Of a stretch of DNA of 50,962 nt, positions 15,185 to 24,268 are shown piece after piece; position 1 is the stretch's first letter; the number at the start of each line of letters is the position of its first letter. Under the pieces are notes generated by a model. The model saw only the letters and a list, made by a program, of their open reading frames with translations, searched no databases and was not told the origin of the DNA. Source of the DNA: Streptosporangiaceae bacterium (GTDB taxonomy: Bacteria; Actinomycetota; Actinomycetes; Streptosporangiales; Streptosporangiaceae); NCBI GenBank assembly GCA_025964715.1, contig JAOPYH010000177.1, positions 1-50,962 on the forward strand, given 5' to 3'. The translations under genes and the position numbers were made by a program.

Positions 15185-16747
15185 TCAGTTCGCCTCGCCG
15201 AGGGTCACGTCCACCGTGCTCTGGCTGCTTCCCCGCTTGAAGGTGAGCTTGACCTTGTCGCCGGGGACGTGGCTGCGGATCAGAGCCAGGAGATCCGTGG
15301 GACCGCCTACCGGCTTGCCGTCGAAGGAGCTGATGATGTCGCCGGGCTTGAGTCCGGCCTTGTCCGCGGGCCCGTTCTTGGTGACCGGATCCTGACCAGC
15401 CTGGGCGCTCTGGGAGATGCGGACCCCGGTGCCCTGGTACTGCAGGTCCATCGTGGCACCGATCTTGGCGTGCGTCGCCTTGCCCTTGTTGATGATCTGC
15501 TCGCCCACGCGCTTGGCCTGGTTGACCGGGATGGCGAAGCCGAGACCGATGCTGCCGCTCTGGCCCTGAGCGCCGAGCCCACCGCCGCCCAGCGTGGCGA
15601 TGGCGGTGTTCATGCCGATGACCCGGCCCTGCGCGTCGACGAGCGGACCGCCGGAGTTGCCGGGGTTGATCGCGGCGTCGGTCTGGATTGCGTTGAGGAC
15701 CGAGGAGTCGGTGCCCCCGCCACTGCCGCCGCCACCGCCGTTGGTCGGCACGGCGCGGTTGACCGAGCTCACGATCCCCGTCGTGACCGAGCCCTGCAGG
15801 CCCAGCGGGGAACCGATCGCGATCACCGAGTCGCCGACGGCTATGTCGTCGGAGTTGCCGAGCTGCAGAGCCGGGAGCCGGTTGGTCGTCGCGGGCTTCA
15901 GCACGGCGACGTCCGAGCTCGGGTCTCGCCCGACCACCGTGGCCGAGGTCGTCCTCTGGTCGTTGAAGACGACCTGGAGACTGCCTCCGCCGACCGTCGG
16001 CGCAACCACATGGTTGTTGGTCATGATGTAGCCGTCCCGCACGACGAAGCCGGTGCCCGCGCCGCTCTCGCCATTGGCGCCCTGCACCTTGATCATCACG
16101 ACACTCGGCAGCAGCCGCTGCGCCACACCGGCCACGGTGCCGGCCGGCCGGCTCTTGCCGCCCGGGCCGCTGGAGGTGCCACCGAGGTCGACGCTGCCGC
16201 CGCTCGCCGTCCCGCCGCCGGTCGCCATGACGCCTACACCCGCACCGACGACCCCGGCCACGAGCGCCGCGACCAGCGCCACGATGGCCAGCACGCCCAG
16301 CCCCGGTCCCCGCCGCGCGGGCGCCGGTGGCGCGGGCGCCGGAGCCCAGTTGGGCCCGCCGCCTCCGGGACCGCCGAAGCTCCCCGGCATCGGTGCCCCC
16401 GGGCCGGGCGGGCGTGGCGTGCCATAGGGCGTGGTCGCCGGCCCGGGCGGTTGCTGCTGCGGCGGCCAGTTGTACGGGGGAGCCGGGTTCTGGTTCGGGT
16501 CGTGGTTGTGGGGCACGAACCCGGGCCGCGGCGGCCTGGCCTGCCCGGGGCCGTTCGGCTGTTCACCGTGGCCCGGGACCAAGAGCCGGTCGGCCGTGCC
16601 CGGCTGTGCCGGCCGGCCGTGCCCTTCGGGCCCGTCCGGCGGGGCGAACCCCGACTCGCCGGCCGAGGCGTTGGCAGGTCCGTGCTGCGCCGGCTTGTCC
16701 TCGTCGTGCGACGGGATACCAACAGACCCGCCGTTGTCTTCCGTCAT
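15185..16747 (-). CDS. htrA: HtrA/DegP-like serine protease with PDZ domain, membrane-anchored
   Basis: 520 residues. About 145 N-terminal residues are Pro/Gly-rich and cytosolic; one membrane helix follows (LGVLAIVALVAALVAGVVGAG). The outside part is a trypsin-like protease with His246 (TNNHVV), Asp279 (SSDVAVL) and Ser365 (GNSGGP), then a PDZ domain near 425-515 (ADKAGLKPGDIISSFDGKPV). It degrades or refolds damaged envelope proteins. ATG has AAGGAGA upstream. It follows the RseB-like gene by 134 bp and is very probably in the SigE regulon, as Rv1223 is. Confidence 0.95.
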   Translation of the reverse strand: MTEDNGGSVGIPSHDEDKPAQHGPANASAGESGFAPPDGPEGHGRPAQPGTADRLLVPGHGEQPNGPGQARPPRPGFVPHNHDPNQNPAPPYNWPPQQQPPGPATTPYGTPRPPGPGAPMPGSFGGPGGGGPNWAPAPAPPAPARRGPGLGVLAIVALVAALVAGVVGAGVGVMATGGGTASGGSVDLGGTSSGPGGKSRPAGTVAGVAQRLLPSVVMIKVQGANGESGAGTGFVVRDGYIMTNNHVVAPTVGGGSLQVVFNDQRTTSATVVGRDPSSDVAVLKPATTNRLPALQLGNSDDIAVGDSVIAIGSPLGLQGSVTTGIVSSVNRAVPTNGGGGGSGGGTDSSVLNAIQTDAAINPGNSGGPLVDAQGRVIGMNTAIATLGGGGLGAQGQSGSIGLGFAIPVNQAKRVGEQIINKGKATHAKIGATMDLQYQGTGVRISQSAQAGQDPVTKNGPADKAGLKPGDIISSFDGKPVGGPTDLLALIRSHVPGDKVKLTFKRGSSQSTVDVTLGEAN

Positions 16748-16881
16748 CCCCGTCTCTCCTTGCCAGCGTGGTTGTCATCCTCATGGCCCATGGTGCCCGG
16801 CACGGCATGTGGTGAGCATAAGACCTCGTCCCCACTGGCACGCGAGCTCTCAGCGCCCTCGCCCGAGGGGTGTTGAACAGG

Positions 16882-17982
16882 TCACCCGAAGGGGTTCAGC
16901 CGCGCGAAACCCCGCCGGAGACGCTCCCAGAAGCCGGGTGCACCGTGGGGCAGCGCGGCTACCACGGCGTCGGAGGTGTCCTGTGGTGAGTCCGCCAGCA
17001 CGGTGTAGACATATCCGCGGCTGGTCCAGACGGCCCACCGGTGCACCGCGTCGTACTCGAAGACCGTACGACCATCCCGGCTCCTGCGGCTCCAGCGCGC
17101 GAACCGCTGCTGGTCGAGCTCACCGGGCTGCACGAAGATCGACACGGCGGACAGCCCGTCGGAGTAGCTCAGGTGCACGACGCCGCCGGACTGCCGGGCC
17201 TCGTGCAGCGTCAGGTTGCCGGGGAGCCCCTTCGGCAGGGTCCAGCCGTGCTCGCGCAGGTCCGAGAGCTCGGCCGTGGCCAGCACCCGCCCCGGGGGCG
17301 CGCCGGCCGGCTCGGGAGCGCGCACGTCACGCCCACCGGTGCTGATCACCCGCAGCACGTTGAAACCTGTCACGTTGGCGGCCCGCCCGCCGGGGTCCAG
17401 CACCTCGCGGTAGAGCATGAGACCGGTGTCGCGGTCGATCCAGAACCGCCCGGCCGCTGAGCCGTCGGCGCGGCGCGCCTCTACGACATGGGCCGGGCGA
17501 CCGCAGATCGACCCGTCCTTGGCCCGCACGACCGAGTAAGTGCGGGTCAGCAGGTCCAGCATCGTGGAGCTGACCCCCACGAGGCCACCGCGGGGCTCGG
17601 CGGCACCTGGCCCGCGGGAGGGCGTGTCCCGGTCCACGGCGCTGCCCCGGAGGAACGTCGCGGCGCGGACGGTGTGCGAGACGTTCGTCCGGGCGGTCGC
17701 GGCCCGCCCGCCGTTCCAGCTCGTCGTGACCTGCGTGCCCTCGTAGGCCGTGGACCGGGCGGCCCCGGCCACGTCGCCCAGGAGCTTGAGCGCCTCCGGG
17801 TCACTGCCCGTCCGGGCGGCGAAGGCTGCGTCTCCGGTGGCGAGCGGCCACAGCACCAGCAAGGCGACGGCCAGTCCTCCGGCCATCCAGGCTCCGTGCG
17901 GGACGCAGTGCTGGAGGGAGCGCGTCGGTCTGCTCTCAGCGCCGTGCGGCCCCTGTACACAGGTCAGGCTGGTGCGGCGCAT
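16882..17982 (-). CDS. RseB/MucB-like sigma-E regulatory protein, secreted
   Basis: 366 residues. A hydrophobic segment near 33-55 (MAGGLAVALLVLWPLATGDAAFA) acts as signal peptide or anchor after a ~30-residue leader. The mature part fits the two-domain RseB layout: an N-terminal LolA/LppX-like lobe (AYEGTQVTTSW ... GRFWIDRDTGLMLYREVLD) and a smaller C-terminal lobe (HEARQSGGVVHLSYSDGLSAVSIFVQPG). In gammaproteobacteria RseB binds the outside part of RseA and shields it from cleavage. Its place between rseA and htrA argues for the same role. No lipobox Cys. An internal ATG at the signal segment is an alternative start. Confidence 0.82.
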   Translation of the reverse strand: MRRTSLTCVQGPHGAESRPTRSLQHCVPHGAWMAGGLAVALLVLWPLATGDAAFAARTGSDPEALKLLGDVAGAARSTAYEGTQVTTSWNGGRAATARTNVSHTVRAATFLRGSAVDRDTPSRGPGAAEPRGGLVGVSSTMLDLLTRTYSVVRAKDGSICGRPAHVVEARRADGSAAGRFWIDRDTGLMLYREVLDPGGRAANVTGFNVLRVISTGGRDVRAPEPAGAPPGRVLATAELSDLREHGWTLPKGLPGNLTLHEARQSGGVVHLSYSDGLSAVSIFVQPGELDQQRFARWSRRSRDGRTVFEYDAVHRWAVWTSRGYVYTVLADSPQDTSDAVVAALPHGAPGFWERLRRGFARLNPFG

Positions 17983-18030
17983 CTCTCCCTCGTCGGCTCG
18001 GTGGTCTGGGCTGGGGCTGCGTCCGCGGCG

Positions 18031-18636
18031 TCAGGGTCCGACGCGATGCTCCACCACCGCTGTCGTGTCGGTCATCGGCATCTCGTTGGACGTGAGCGCG
18101 TGCTGCACCGCGAATCTTTCCAGGGCGGGAGTGACCCTCGGCAGCCGGTCCGGCTGTGACCCGGCGGCGAAGGCGGCGGTCCCCACTCCGAGTACCAGGG
18201 TCGCCGCGCCGACCACGAGATAACGCCCCCGAGGGCGGGAGCGCGGCACGGCACCGGCCCGGCCCGATGGCGCTCCGCCGGCCGGGGCGCGGCGCCTGCG
18301 GCGAGGGGACCGCACGGGACGGTCGCCCGGTGGACGCCCGGCATCAGCCGACGGCCCAGGGCGTGCGGGCACGGCCAGAGCGGCTTCGCTCAGGCCTTCG
18401 GTCTTGGTCCGGTCGCACGCCTGGCCGGCATCGGCCAGGGCGTTGAGGCGCTGGAGGAGGTCACTGGCCGGAGCGGCCTCCCGCAGCGAGCGCAGCTGGC
18501 TCTTCAGGCGCCGCATCGCCTCGGCCTCGGCCCGGCACTGCTCGCAGCCGGCGAGGTGGGCCAGCGCACGATCACGCTCGTCGTGCCCGAGCTCGCCGTC
18601 GACCAGCGCGGTCAGGCGCTCCCCGAGATGACTCAC
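18031..18636 (-). CDS. rseA: Anti-sigma-E factor (zinc-binding ZAS type), single-pass membrane
   Basis: 201 residues from GTG with GGGGAG upstream. The N-terminal cytosolic domain has HLAGCEQC (H-x3-C-x2-C), the zinc-binding anti-sigma signature that holds sigma. A long Pro/Arg-rich linker leads to one membrane helix (YLVVGAATLVLGVGTAAFAAG) and a ~45-residue outside tail that ends FAVQHALTSNEMPM. The tail is the likely contact for the RseB-like protein. It starts 16 nt after the sigE stop, so the pair is co-transcribed. Equivalent to Rv1222. A longer open frame upstream overlaps sigE and is rejected. Confidence 0.92.
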   Translation of the reverse strand: MSHLGERLTALVDGELGHDERDRALAHLAGCEQCRAEAEAMRRLKSQLRSLREAAPASDLLQRLNALADAGQACDRTKTEGLSEAALAVPARPGPSADAGRPPGDRPVRSPRRRRRAPAGGAPSGRAGAVPRSRPRGRYLVVGAATLVLGVGTAAFAAGSQPDRLPRVTPALERFAVQHALTSNEMPMTDTTAVVEHRVGP

Positions 18637-18652
18637 GCGTCTCCCCTGTACC

Positions 18653-19309
18653 TCATCTGGCCTCTGCGGCCGTGGCCTCCGGCGACTCAGCCGGCTGTCG
18701 CGGCGCACGGTGGACCAGCGCGGTGCGCAACTGAGCACGCCCGCGGTGGATACGGCTGCGGACGGTGCCGAGCTTGACCCCGAGAGTGGCGGCGATCTCC
18801 TCGTAGGACAGGCCCTCGATGTCACAGAGCACCACCGCCGCACGGTACTCCGGGGTCAGCGCGTCGAGCGCCGACTGGACGTCGGCGTCGAAGTTGTGGT
18901 CGTCGAAGGCCTGGGCGGGCGTGGGCTCGCGACCCTGCAGCCGCTCGGCGGCATCGTCACCGAGTCCTTCGAACCGGATCCGCTGACGGCGCCGGGCCAT
19001 GTCCAGGAACAGGTTGGTCGTGATGCGGTGCAGCCAGCCCTCGAAGGTGCCCGGCGTGTAGTTCGCCAAGGACCGGAAGACCCGGACGAAGACGTCCTGG
19101 GTGAGGTCCTCGGCGTCGTGTTGGTTCCCGGTGAGCCGGTAGGCGAGCCGATAGACCCGGGCGGAGTGCTCACGCACGACCTCGTCCCACGACGGAGCCG
19201 TCCATGCGGCCTCGGGCGCGTGAGCGCGGTCTCCCAACTTCCCTCCAGCCCCCCGGCGAGGAACGACCCCCGCCATTCCACTGCATGAAAGCGCTGCCAC
19301 CACCATGGT
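18653..19309 (-). CDS. sigE: ECF RNA polymerase sigma factor SigE
   Basis: 218 residues. Region 2 reads [34 protein letters not shown] with the promoter-melting helix, followed by [15 protein letters not shown]; region 4 reads [41 protein letters not shown]. It controls the cell-envelope stress response. Start is uncertain: ATG at 19309 has GAGAGGAA 11 nt upstream; ATG at 19276 or 19348 would also work and all lie downstream of the promoter. A strong self-recognition promoter precedes it. Equivalent to Rv1221. Confidence 0.93.
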   Translation of the reverse strand, partial: TMVVAALSCSGMAGVVPRRGAGGKLGDRAHAPEAAWTAPSWDEVVREHSARVYRLAYRLTGNQHDAEDLTQDVFVRVFRSLANYTPGTFEGWLHRITTNLFLDMARRRQRIRFEGLGDDAAERLQGREPTPAQAFDDHNFDADVQSALDALTPEYRAAVVLCDIEGLSYEEIAATLGVKLGTVRSRIHRGRAQLRTALVHRAPRQPAESPEATAAEAR

Positions 19310-19389
19310 GCCGTGTATTCCTCTCTGCACCGCGCGTCGCGACGACATGGGCTCGCCTGGGCTGAGGCGGTTGTGACCAACGATTGAAT

Positions 19390-19417
19390 GAACGCGACAG
19401 AACGCGCCATGGTTCCC
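19390..19417 (-). promoter_or_regulatory. SigE-type autoregulatory promoter of sigE
   Basis: On the minus strand GGGAACC (19417-19411), then CGTTC (19394-19390), with 17 nt between GGAAC and CGTT. This is the ECF sigma-E consensus (GGAAC-N16/17-cGTT). It directs transcription into sigE with a leader of about 75 nt to ATG 19309. Confidence 0.72.
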
Positions 19418-19469
19418 ACGCAGCGATAGGGTCTTTCCGAGCAGGCTAGTCGTTCCGAGGGAGGCAGCC

Positions 19470-20117
19470 ATGGACGCGGTTCAGAGGCAGGGCCTGGATC
19501 GGAACGGTGCCTTCGTGGAGGCATTCGTCCCCGAGGACGAACCGCTGCGGACCGCCCGCCGGCGTGGCGAAGAGGTCGGGGCGATGCCCATCGGCCCGGC
19601 CGGCGGAGCCACGTTGCGCTTCCTCGCCGCCATGCTGGACGCCCGTACGATCGTGGAGATCGGCTCGGGCTGCGGGGTCTCGGGGATCTGGCTGCTGCGC
19701 GGCATGCGCAAGGACGGCGTGCTCACCAGCGTGGACGTGGAGCTGGAACACCAGCGGCTGGCCAAGCAGGCCTACGCCGACGCGGGCTTTTCCAGCTCCC
19801 GGACGCGGATGATCGTCGGACATGCCCTCGACGTGCTCCCCCGGCTCACCGATGGGGCCTACGACCTGGTCTTCTGCGATGCCCTCAAGCGGGAGTACCC
19901 CGACTATCTGACCGCGGCTCTGCGGCTATTGCGTCCCGGCGGGGTCGTCGCGTTCGACAACGCCCTGTGGCACGACCGCGTGGCCAACCTGTCCCAGCGG
20001 GACCCCGACACCGTCGCGATTCGCGAGGTCGGACGCCTGATCAAAGACGACGACCGGCTCGTCCCGCTGCTTCTTCCGGTCGGCGACGGGCTGCTGTGCG
20101 CGCTGAAAACCGACTGA
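19470..20117 (+). CDS. SAM-dependent O-methyltransferase (Rv1220c type)
   Basis: 215 residues, class I methyltransferase of the catechol/caffeoyl-CoA group. [15 protein letters not shown] is the SAM-binding motif [12 protein letters not shown] follows with the ribose-binding acidic residue, and [17 protein letters not shown] with FDNALW forms the metal and substrate region. Substrate unknown. GGGAGG precedes ATG by 7 nt. It is divergent from sigE over 160 bp, the same arrangement as Rv1220c-sigE in mycobacteria; whether it belongs to the SigE response is open. Confidence 0.92.
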   Translation: MDAVQRQGLDRNGAFVEAFVPEDEPLRTARRRGEEVGAMPIGPAGGATLRFLAAMLDARTIVEIGSGCGVSGIWLLRGMRKDGVLTSVDVELEHQRLAKQAYADAGFSSSRTRMIVGHALDVLPRLTDGAYDLVFCDALKREYPDYLTAALRLLRPGGVVAFDNALWHDRVANLSQRDPDTVAIREVGRLIKDDDRLVPLLLPVGDGLLCALKTD

Positions 20118-20190
20118 CGGGGCCGTGGGCCGGCGGCGCCGGGCGGCCGTGCACTGTTTAACCGGTGGCGAAGCGGTGGTGCCGGGTGCC

Positions 20191-20196
20191 TATCCT
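20191..20196 (+). promoter_or_regulatory. -10 box of a leaderless promoter for hrpA
   Basis: TATCCT, 8 nt before the GTG at 20205, with no ribosome site between. The in-frame TTG at 20196 would start inside this box and is not preferred. Confidence 0.4.
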
Positions 20197-20204
20197 TGCG
20201 GGTT

Positions 20205-23200
20205 GTGAAGTCGTTCGCGGCGGAGCGCTCCCGCCTGCCTGAGCTGATGCTCCGGGATCAGCACAGGCTGCAGCGCCGGATCGAAGGCGCGCGCAAGGTC
20301 CGCAACCCGTCGAAGCAGCAGGCGATGGCCGAGGAGATCGCCGCCGAGATCGAAACGGCCGAGGCGCGGATCGCCCGCCGCCGGGCCGGCGTCCCGGAGA
20401 TCAGCTATCCGCCGGCGCTTCCGGTCAGCCAGAAAAAGGACGAGATCCTCGCCGCCATCCGGGACAACCAGGTCGTGATCGTCGCGGGCGAGACCGGATC
20501 CGGGAAGACGACCCAGCTGCCGAAGATCTGCCTCGAGCTGGGCCGGGGAGTGCACGGGCTGATCGGGCACACGCAGCCCCGCCGGCTGGCCGCCCGTACC
20601 GTCGCGGACCGCATCGCGGAGGAACTCCAGACCCCACTCGGGAAGGCGATCGGCTACAAGGTCCGCTTCCACGACCAATCGGGGGAGGACACGCTCGTCA
20701 AGCTGATGACCGACGGCATCCTGCTGGCCGAGATCCAAAGCGACCGCGGGCTGCGGCAGTACGACACCCTCATCATCGACGAGGCCCACGAGCGCAGCCT
20801 GAACATCGACTTCATCCTGGGTTATCTCAAGCAGCTGCTCCCCAAGCGCCCAGACCTCAAAGTGATCATCACTTCGGCGACCATCGACCCGGAGCGGTTC
20901 TCCCACCACTTCGACAAGGCCCCGATCGTCGAGGTGTCCGGCCGTACGTACCCGGTCGAGGTCCGCTACCGGCCCATCGTCGAGGAGGCCGAGGAGCGCG
21001 ACCAGATCCAGGCCATCACCGACGCGGTCGACGAGCTTTCCGCGGAGCCGGCCGGCGACATCCTGGTGTTCCTCAGCGGCGAACGTGAGATCCGCGACAC
21101 CGCCGACGCGCTGACCAAGCACCTGGCCGGGAGCCGCTCGACCGCGGGGACCGAGGTCCTGCCGCTGTACGCGCGGCTGTCCACGGCCGAACAGCACAGG
21201 GTCTTCCACCCGCATCGCGGCCGGCGCATCGTGCTCGCGACCAACGTGGCCGAGACCTCCCTCACGGTCCCCGGGATCAAGTACGTCATCGATCCCGGCA
21301 ACGCGCGGATCTCCCGCTACAGCCACCGGCTCAAGGTGCAGCGGCTGCCGATCGAGGCGATCTCCCAGGCCTCCGCCGACCAGCGCAAGGGGCGGTGCGG
21401 GCGGACCTCCGACGGCATATGCATCCGGCTCTACGCCGAGGAGGACTTCACCGGCAGGGCGGAGTTCACCGATCCCGAGATCCTGCGCACCAACCTGGCC
21501 TCGGTAATCCTGCAGATGACCTCACTGGGGCTCGGTGACATCGGCGCGTTCCCGTTCCTGGAGCCGCCGGACCGGCGCAACATCAAGGACGGCGTCAACC
21601 TGCTGCACGAGCTCGGCGCCTTCGAGACCGCCGACCAGGATGTCCGCCGGAGCCTGACCCCCGTCGGCCACAAGCTGGCGCGGCTGCCGGTCGACCCGAG
21701 GCTGGCGCGCATGGTCCTGGAGGCCGACAGGAACGGCTGCCTGCAGGAGGTCTTGGTGATCACGGCGGCGCTGTCGATCCAGGACCCGCGCGAGCGCCCG
21801 GCCGACCACCAGCAGGCGGCGGACCAGAAGCACGCGCGCTTCGCCGAGAAGGAGTCCGACTTCCTCGCCTACCTGAACCTGTGGCAGTACCTCCGCGAGC
21901 AGCAGCGCGCCCTGTCCTCCAACCAGTTCCGCCGGGTGTGCAAAAGCGAGTTCCTGCACTACCTGCGCGTACGCGAGTGGCAGGACCTGTACGGGCAGCT
22001 GCGCCAGGTCGCCAAGGACCTCGGACTCACGCTCAACACCAGCCCGGCCGACCCGCAGAAGGTCCACGCGTCCCTGCTCTCCGGTCTGCTCTCCCACATC
22101 GGACTGCGCGATCCGGAGACCCGCGACTACCTCGGGGCACGCGGCGCCCGTTTCGGCGTCTTCCCGGGTTCGGCACTGTTCAAGAAACAGCCGCGCTGGG
22201 TCATGGCCGCCGAGCTGGTGGAGACCTCCAGGTTGTGGGGCCGGATCGCGGCGAAGATCGAGCCGGAGTGGGTGGAACCGCTCGCTCAGCACCTGGTGAA
22301 ACGCTCCTACAGCGAGCCGCACTGGGAGAAGGCGCAGGGGGCCGTGATGGCCTACGAGAAGGTGACGCTCTACGGCGTCCCCATCGTGACGTCTCGCAAG
22401 GTGAACTACGGCCGCGTCGATGCGGAGCTGTCCCGCGAGTTGTTCATCCGGCACGCCCTCGTGGACGGCGACTGGGAGACCCACCATCAGTTCTTCCACG
22501 ACAACCGCAAGCTCCTCGCGGAGATCGAGGACCTCGAGCACCGGGCGCGGCGGCGCGACATCCTTGTGGACGACGAGACCCTCTTCGACTTCTACGACCA
22601 GCGCGTCCCCGCCGACGTCGTCTCCGGCCGCCACTTCGACACCTGGTGGAAAAGGGCCCGAGCCGAGCAGCCCGACCTCCTCGGCTACGAGAAGGCGATG
22701 CTCATCAACGAGGCGGCCGGCGACGTCAGCGAGCAGGACTACCCGGACGTCTGGCGCCAGGACGACCTGGAGCTGCGCCTCACCTATCAGTTCGAGCCGG
22801 GCGCCGACGCCGACGGTGTGACCGTGCACATCCCGCTCCCGGTGCTGAACCAGGTGACCGCCCAGGCCTTCGAATGGCAGATCCCGGGCCTTCGGGAGGA
22901 GCTGGTCACCGCGCTCATCCGGTCGCTGCCCAAACAGATCCGCCGCAGCTTCGTCCCCGCGCCGAACTTCGCCACGGCCGTCCTCAGGCGGGTCAGGCCA
23001 CGGCAGGAGCCGTTGCTCGACGCGCTCGAGCGCGAGCTCAACCGCATGGGCGGGGCGACGGTCTCCCGGGAGGCATGGCAGCTCGACCGGGTGCCGGACC
23101 ACCTCCGGGTGACCTTCCGTGTGCTGGGCCAGCGCGACCGCAGGGTCGCGGAGGACAAGGACCTCGACGCGCTCAAGCGCCGGCTCCGGCCGAAGATGCA

Positions 23201-24092
23201 GTCCACGCTCTCCAAGGCGGCGAATGAACTCGAGCGCGAGGGCCTGCGCACCTGGGACTTCGGCGCGCTCCCCCAAGTGCATGAGTCCAGAGCCGACGGC
23301 TCCACGGCCCGGGTGAAGGCCTACCCGGCACTGACGGACCAGCGGGACAGCGTCGCCATCCGGACCTTCGGCACGGAGGCCGAACAGCGGAGCGCCATGT
23401 GGGCGGGCACCCGCCGGCTGCTGCTGCTGAACACCCCCTCACCGGTGAAGCTGATCAACTCGCGCCTGACCAACCAGGCCAAGCTGGCACTCAGCCACAA
23501 CCCGCACGGCAACGCGGCGGCGCTGCTGGACGACTGCGTGGCCTGCGCCGCGGACAAGCTCATCGCCGAGGCCGGGGGCCCGGCCTGGGACGCGGACGCC
23601 TTCGCCCGGCTGCACGAGAGGGTACGGGCGGAGCTGCACGACACCACGCTGGACACGGTGACGAAGGTCGAGCGCATCCTGGCCGTCGCACACCGGGTCG
23701 AGGTCCGGCTCAGAGGGACCAAGAGCCTCGCCCTGGTCCCCTCCCTGACCGACATCCGCGCACACGTGTCCAAACTGGTCTTCCCCGGTTTCGTCGCCGC
23801 CACGGGCTGGCGCCGCCTCCCGGACGTGCTGCGCTACCTCCGTGCGATCGAGCATCGTCTCGACAAGCTTCCGGAGAACCCGGGCCGCGACCGCCAGCTC
23901 ACCGCGCAGGTGGAGCGGGTGCTTCAGGCCTACGAGGGGTTGCCGGCCCAGCGGGTCCCCGAGGAGGGACGGATTCAGATCCGCTGGATGGTCGAGGAGC
24001 TGCGGGTGAGCTACTTCGCCCAGCAGCTCGGGACCCCCTACCCGATCTCGGAGAAGCGCATCCTGAAGGCGATCGGCCAGTTCACCGGGTGA
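20205..24092 (+). CDS. hrpA: DEAH-box ATP-dependent RNA helicase HrpA
   Basis: 1295 residues, full length for the family. Walker A is GETGSGKTTQ near 95-104, DEAH lies near 192 (IIDEAHERS), then TSATID, and the second RecA domain carries NVAETSLTVPGI and QRKGRCGR. Helicase-associated and OB-fold domains follow, then a long C-terminal DUF3418 region (about 690-1290) specific to bacterial HrpA. In Escherichia coli HrpA acts on stalled ribosomes and mRNA; that is family knowledge. GTG is chosen over TTG three codons earlier. It stands alone, with a 176-bp gap downstream. Confidence 0.94.
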   Translation: MKSFAAERSRLPELMLRDQHRLQRRIEGARKVRNPSKQQAMAEEIAAEIETAEARIARRRAGVPEISYPPALPVSQKKDEILAAIRDNQVVIVAGETGSGKTTQLPKICLELGRGVHGLIGHTQPRRLAARTVADRIAEELQTPLGKAIGYKVRFHDQSGEDTLVKLMTDGILLAEIQSDRGLRQYDTLIIDEAHERSLNIDFILGYLKQLLPKRPDLKVIITSATIDPERFSHHFDKAPIVEVSGRTYPVEVRYRPIVEEAEERDQIQAITDAVDELSAEPAGDILVFLSGEREIRDTADALTKHLAGSRSTAGTEVLPLYARLSTAEQHRVFHPHRGRRIVLATNVAETSLTVPGIKYVIDPGNARISRYSHRLKVQRLPIEAISQASADQRKGRCGRTSDGICIRLYAEEDFTGRAEFTDPEILRTNLASVILQMTSLGLGDIGAFPFLEPPDRRNIKDGVNLLHELGAFETADQDVRRSLTPVGHKLARLPVDPRLARMVLEADRNGCLQEVLVITAALSIQDPRERPADHQQAADQKHARFAEKESDFLAYLNLWQYLREQQRALSSNQFRRVCKSEFLHYLRVREWQDLYGQLRQVAKDLGLTLNTSPADPQKVHASLLSGLLSHIGLRDPETRDYLGARGARFGVFPGSALFKKQPRWVMAAELVETSRLWGRIAAKIEPEWVEPLAQHLVKRSYSEPHWEKAQGAVMAYEKVTLYGVPIVTSRKVNYGRVDAELSRELFIRHALVDGDWETHHQFFHDNRKLLAEIEDLEHRARRRDILVDDETLFDFYDQRVPADVVSGRHFDTWWKRARAEQPDLLGYEKAMLINEAAGDVSEQDYPDVWRQDDLELRLTYQFEPGADADGVTVHIPLPVLNQVTAQAFEWQIPGLREELVTALIRSLPKQIRRSFVPAPNFATAVLRRVRPRQEPLLDALERELNRMGGATVSREAWQLDRVPDHLRVTFRVLGQRDRRVAEDKDLDALKRRLRPKMQSTLSKAANELEREGLRTWDFGALPQVHESRADGSTARVKAYPALTDQRDSVAIRTFGTEAEQRSAMWAGTRRLLLLNTPSPVKLINSRLTNQAKLALSHNPHGNAAALLDDCVACAADKLIAEAGGPAWDADAFARLHERVRAELHDTTLDTVTKVERILAVAHRVEVRLRGTKSLALVPSLTDIRAHVSKLVFPGFVAATGWRRLPDVLRYLRAIEHRLDKLPENPGRDRQLTAQVERVLQAYEGLPAQRVPEEGRIQIRWMVEELRVSYFAQQLGTPYPISEKRILKAIGQFTG

Positions 24093-24268
24093 ACCCGGGC
24101 GGGGCGGCATGACAGGACGAGGCCGATCCACGACACTGCCACAGTGGTCCGAGCAGGCGGTAGATTGCGGACTCGGCCATCTTTGAGCCGATTTCACACG
24201 GTCCTTAGCCGCACGCTGGCAGGGTGGGTGTGCCTCCGCAGTGTCGTCGAGCCGGAACAGTGAGGAAC

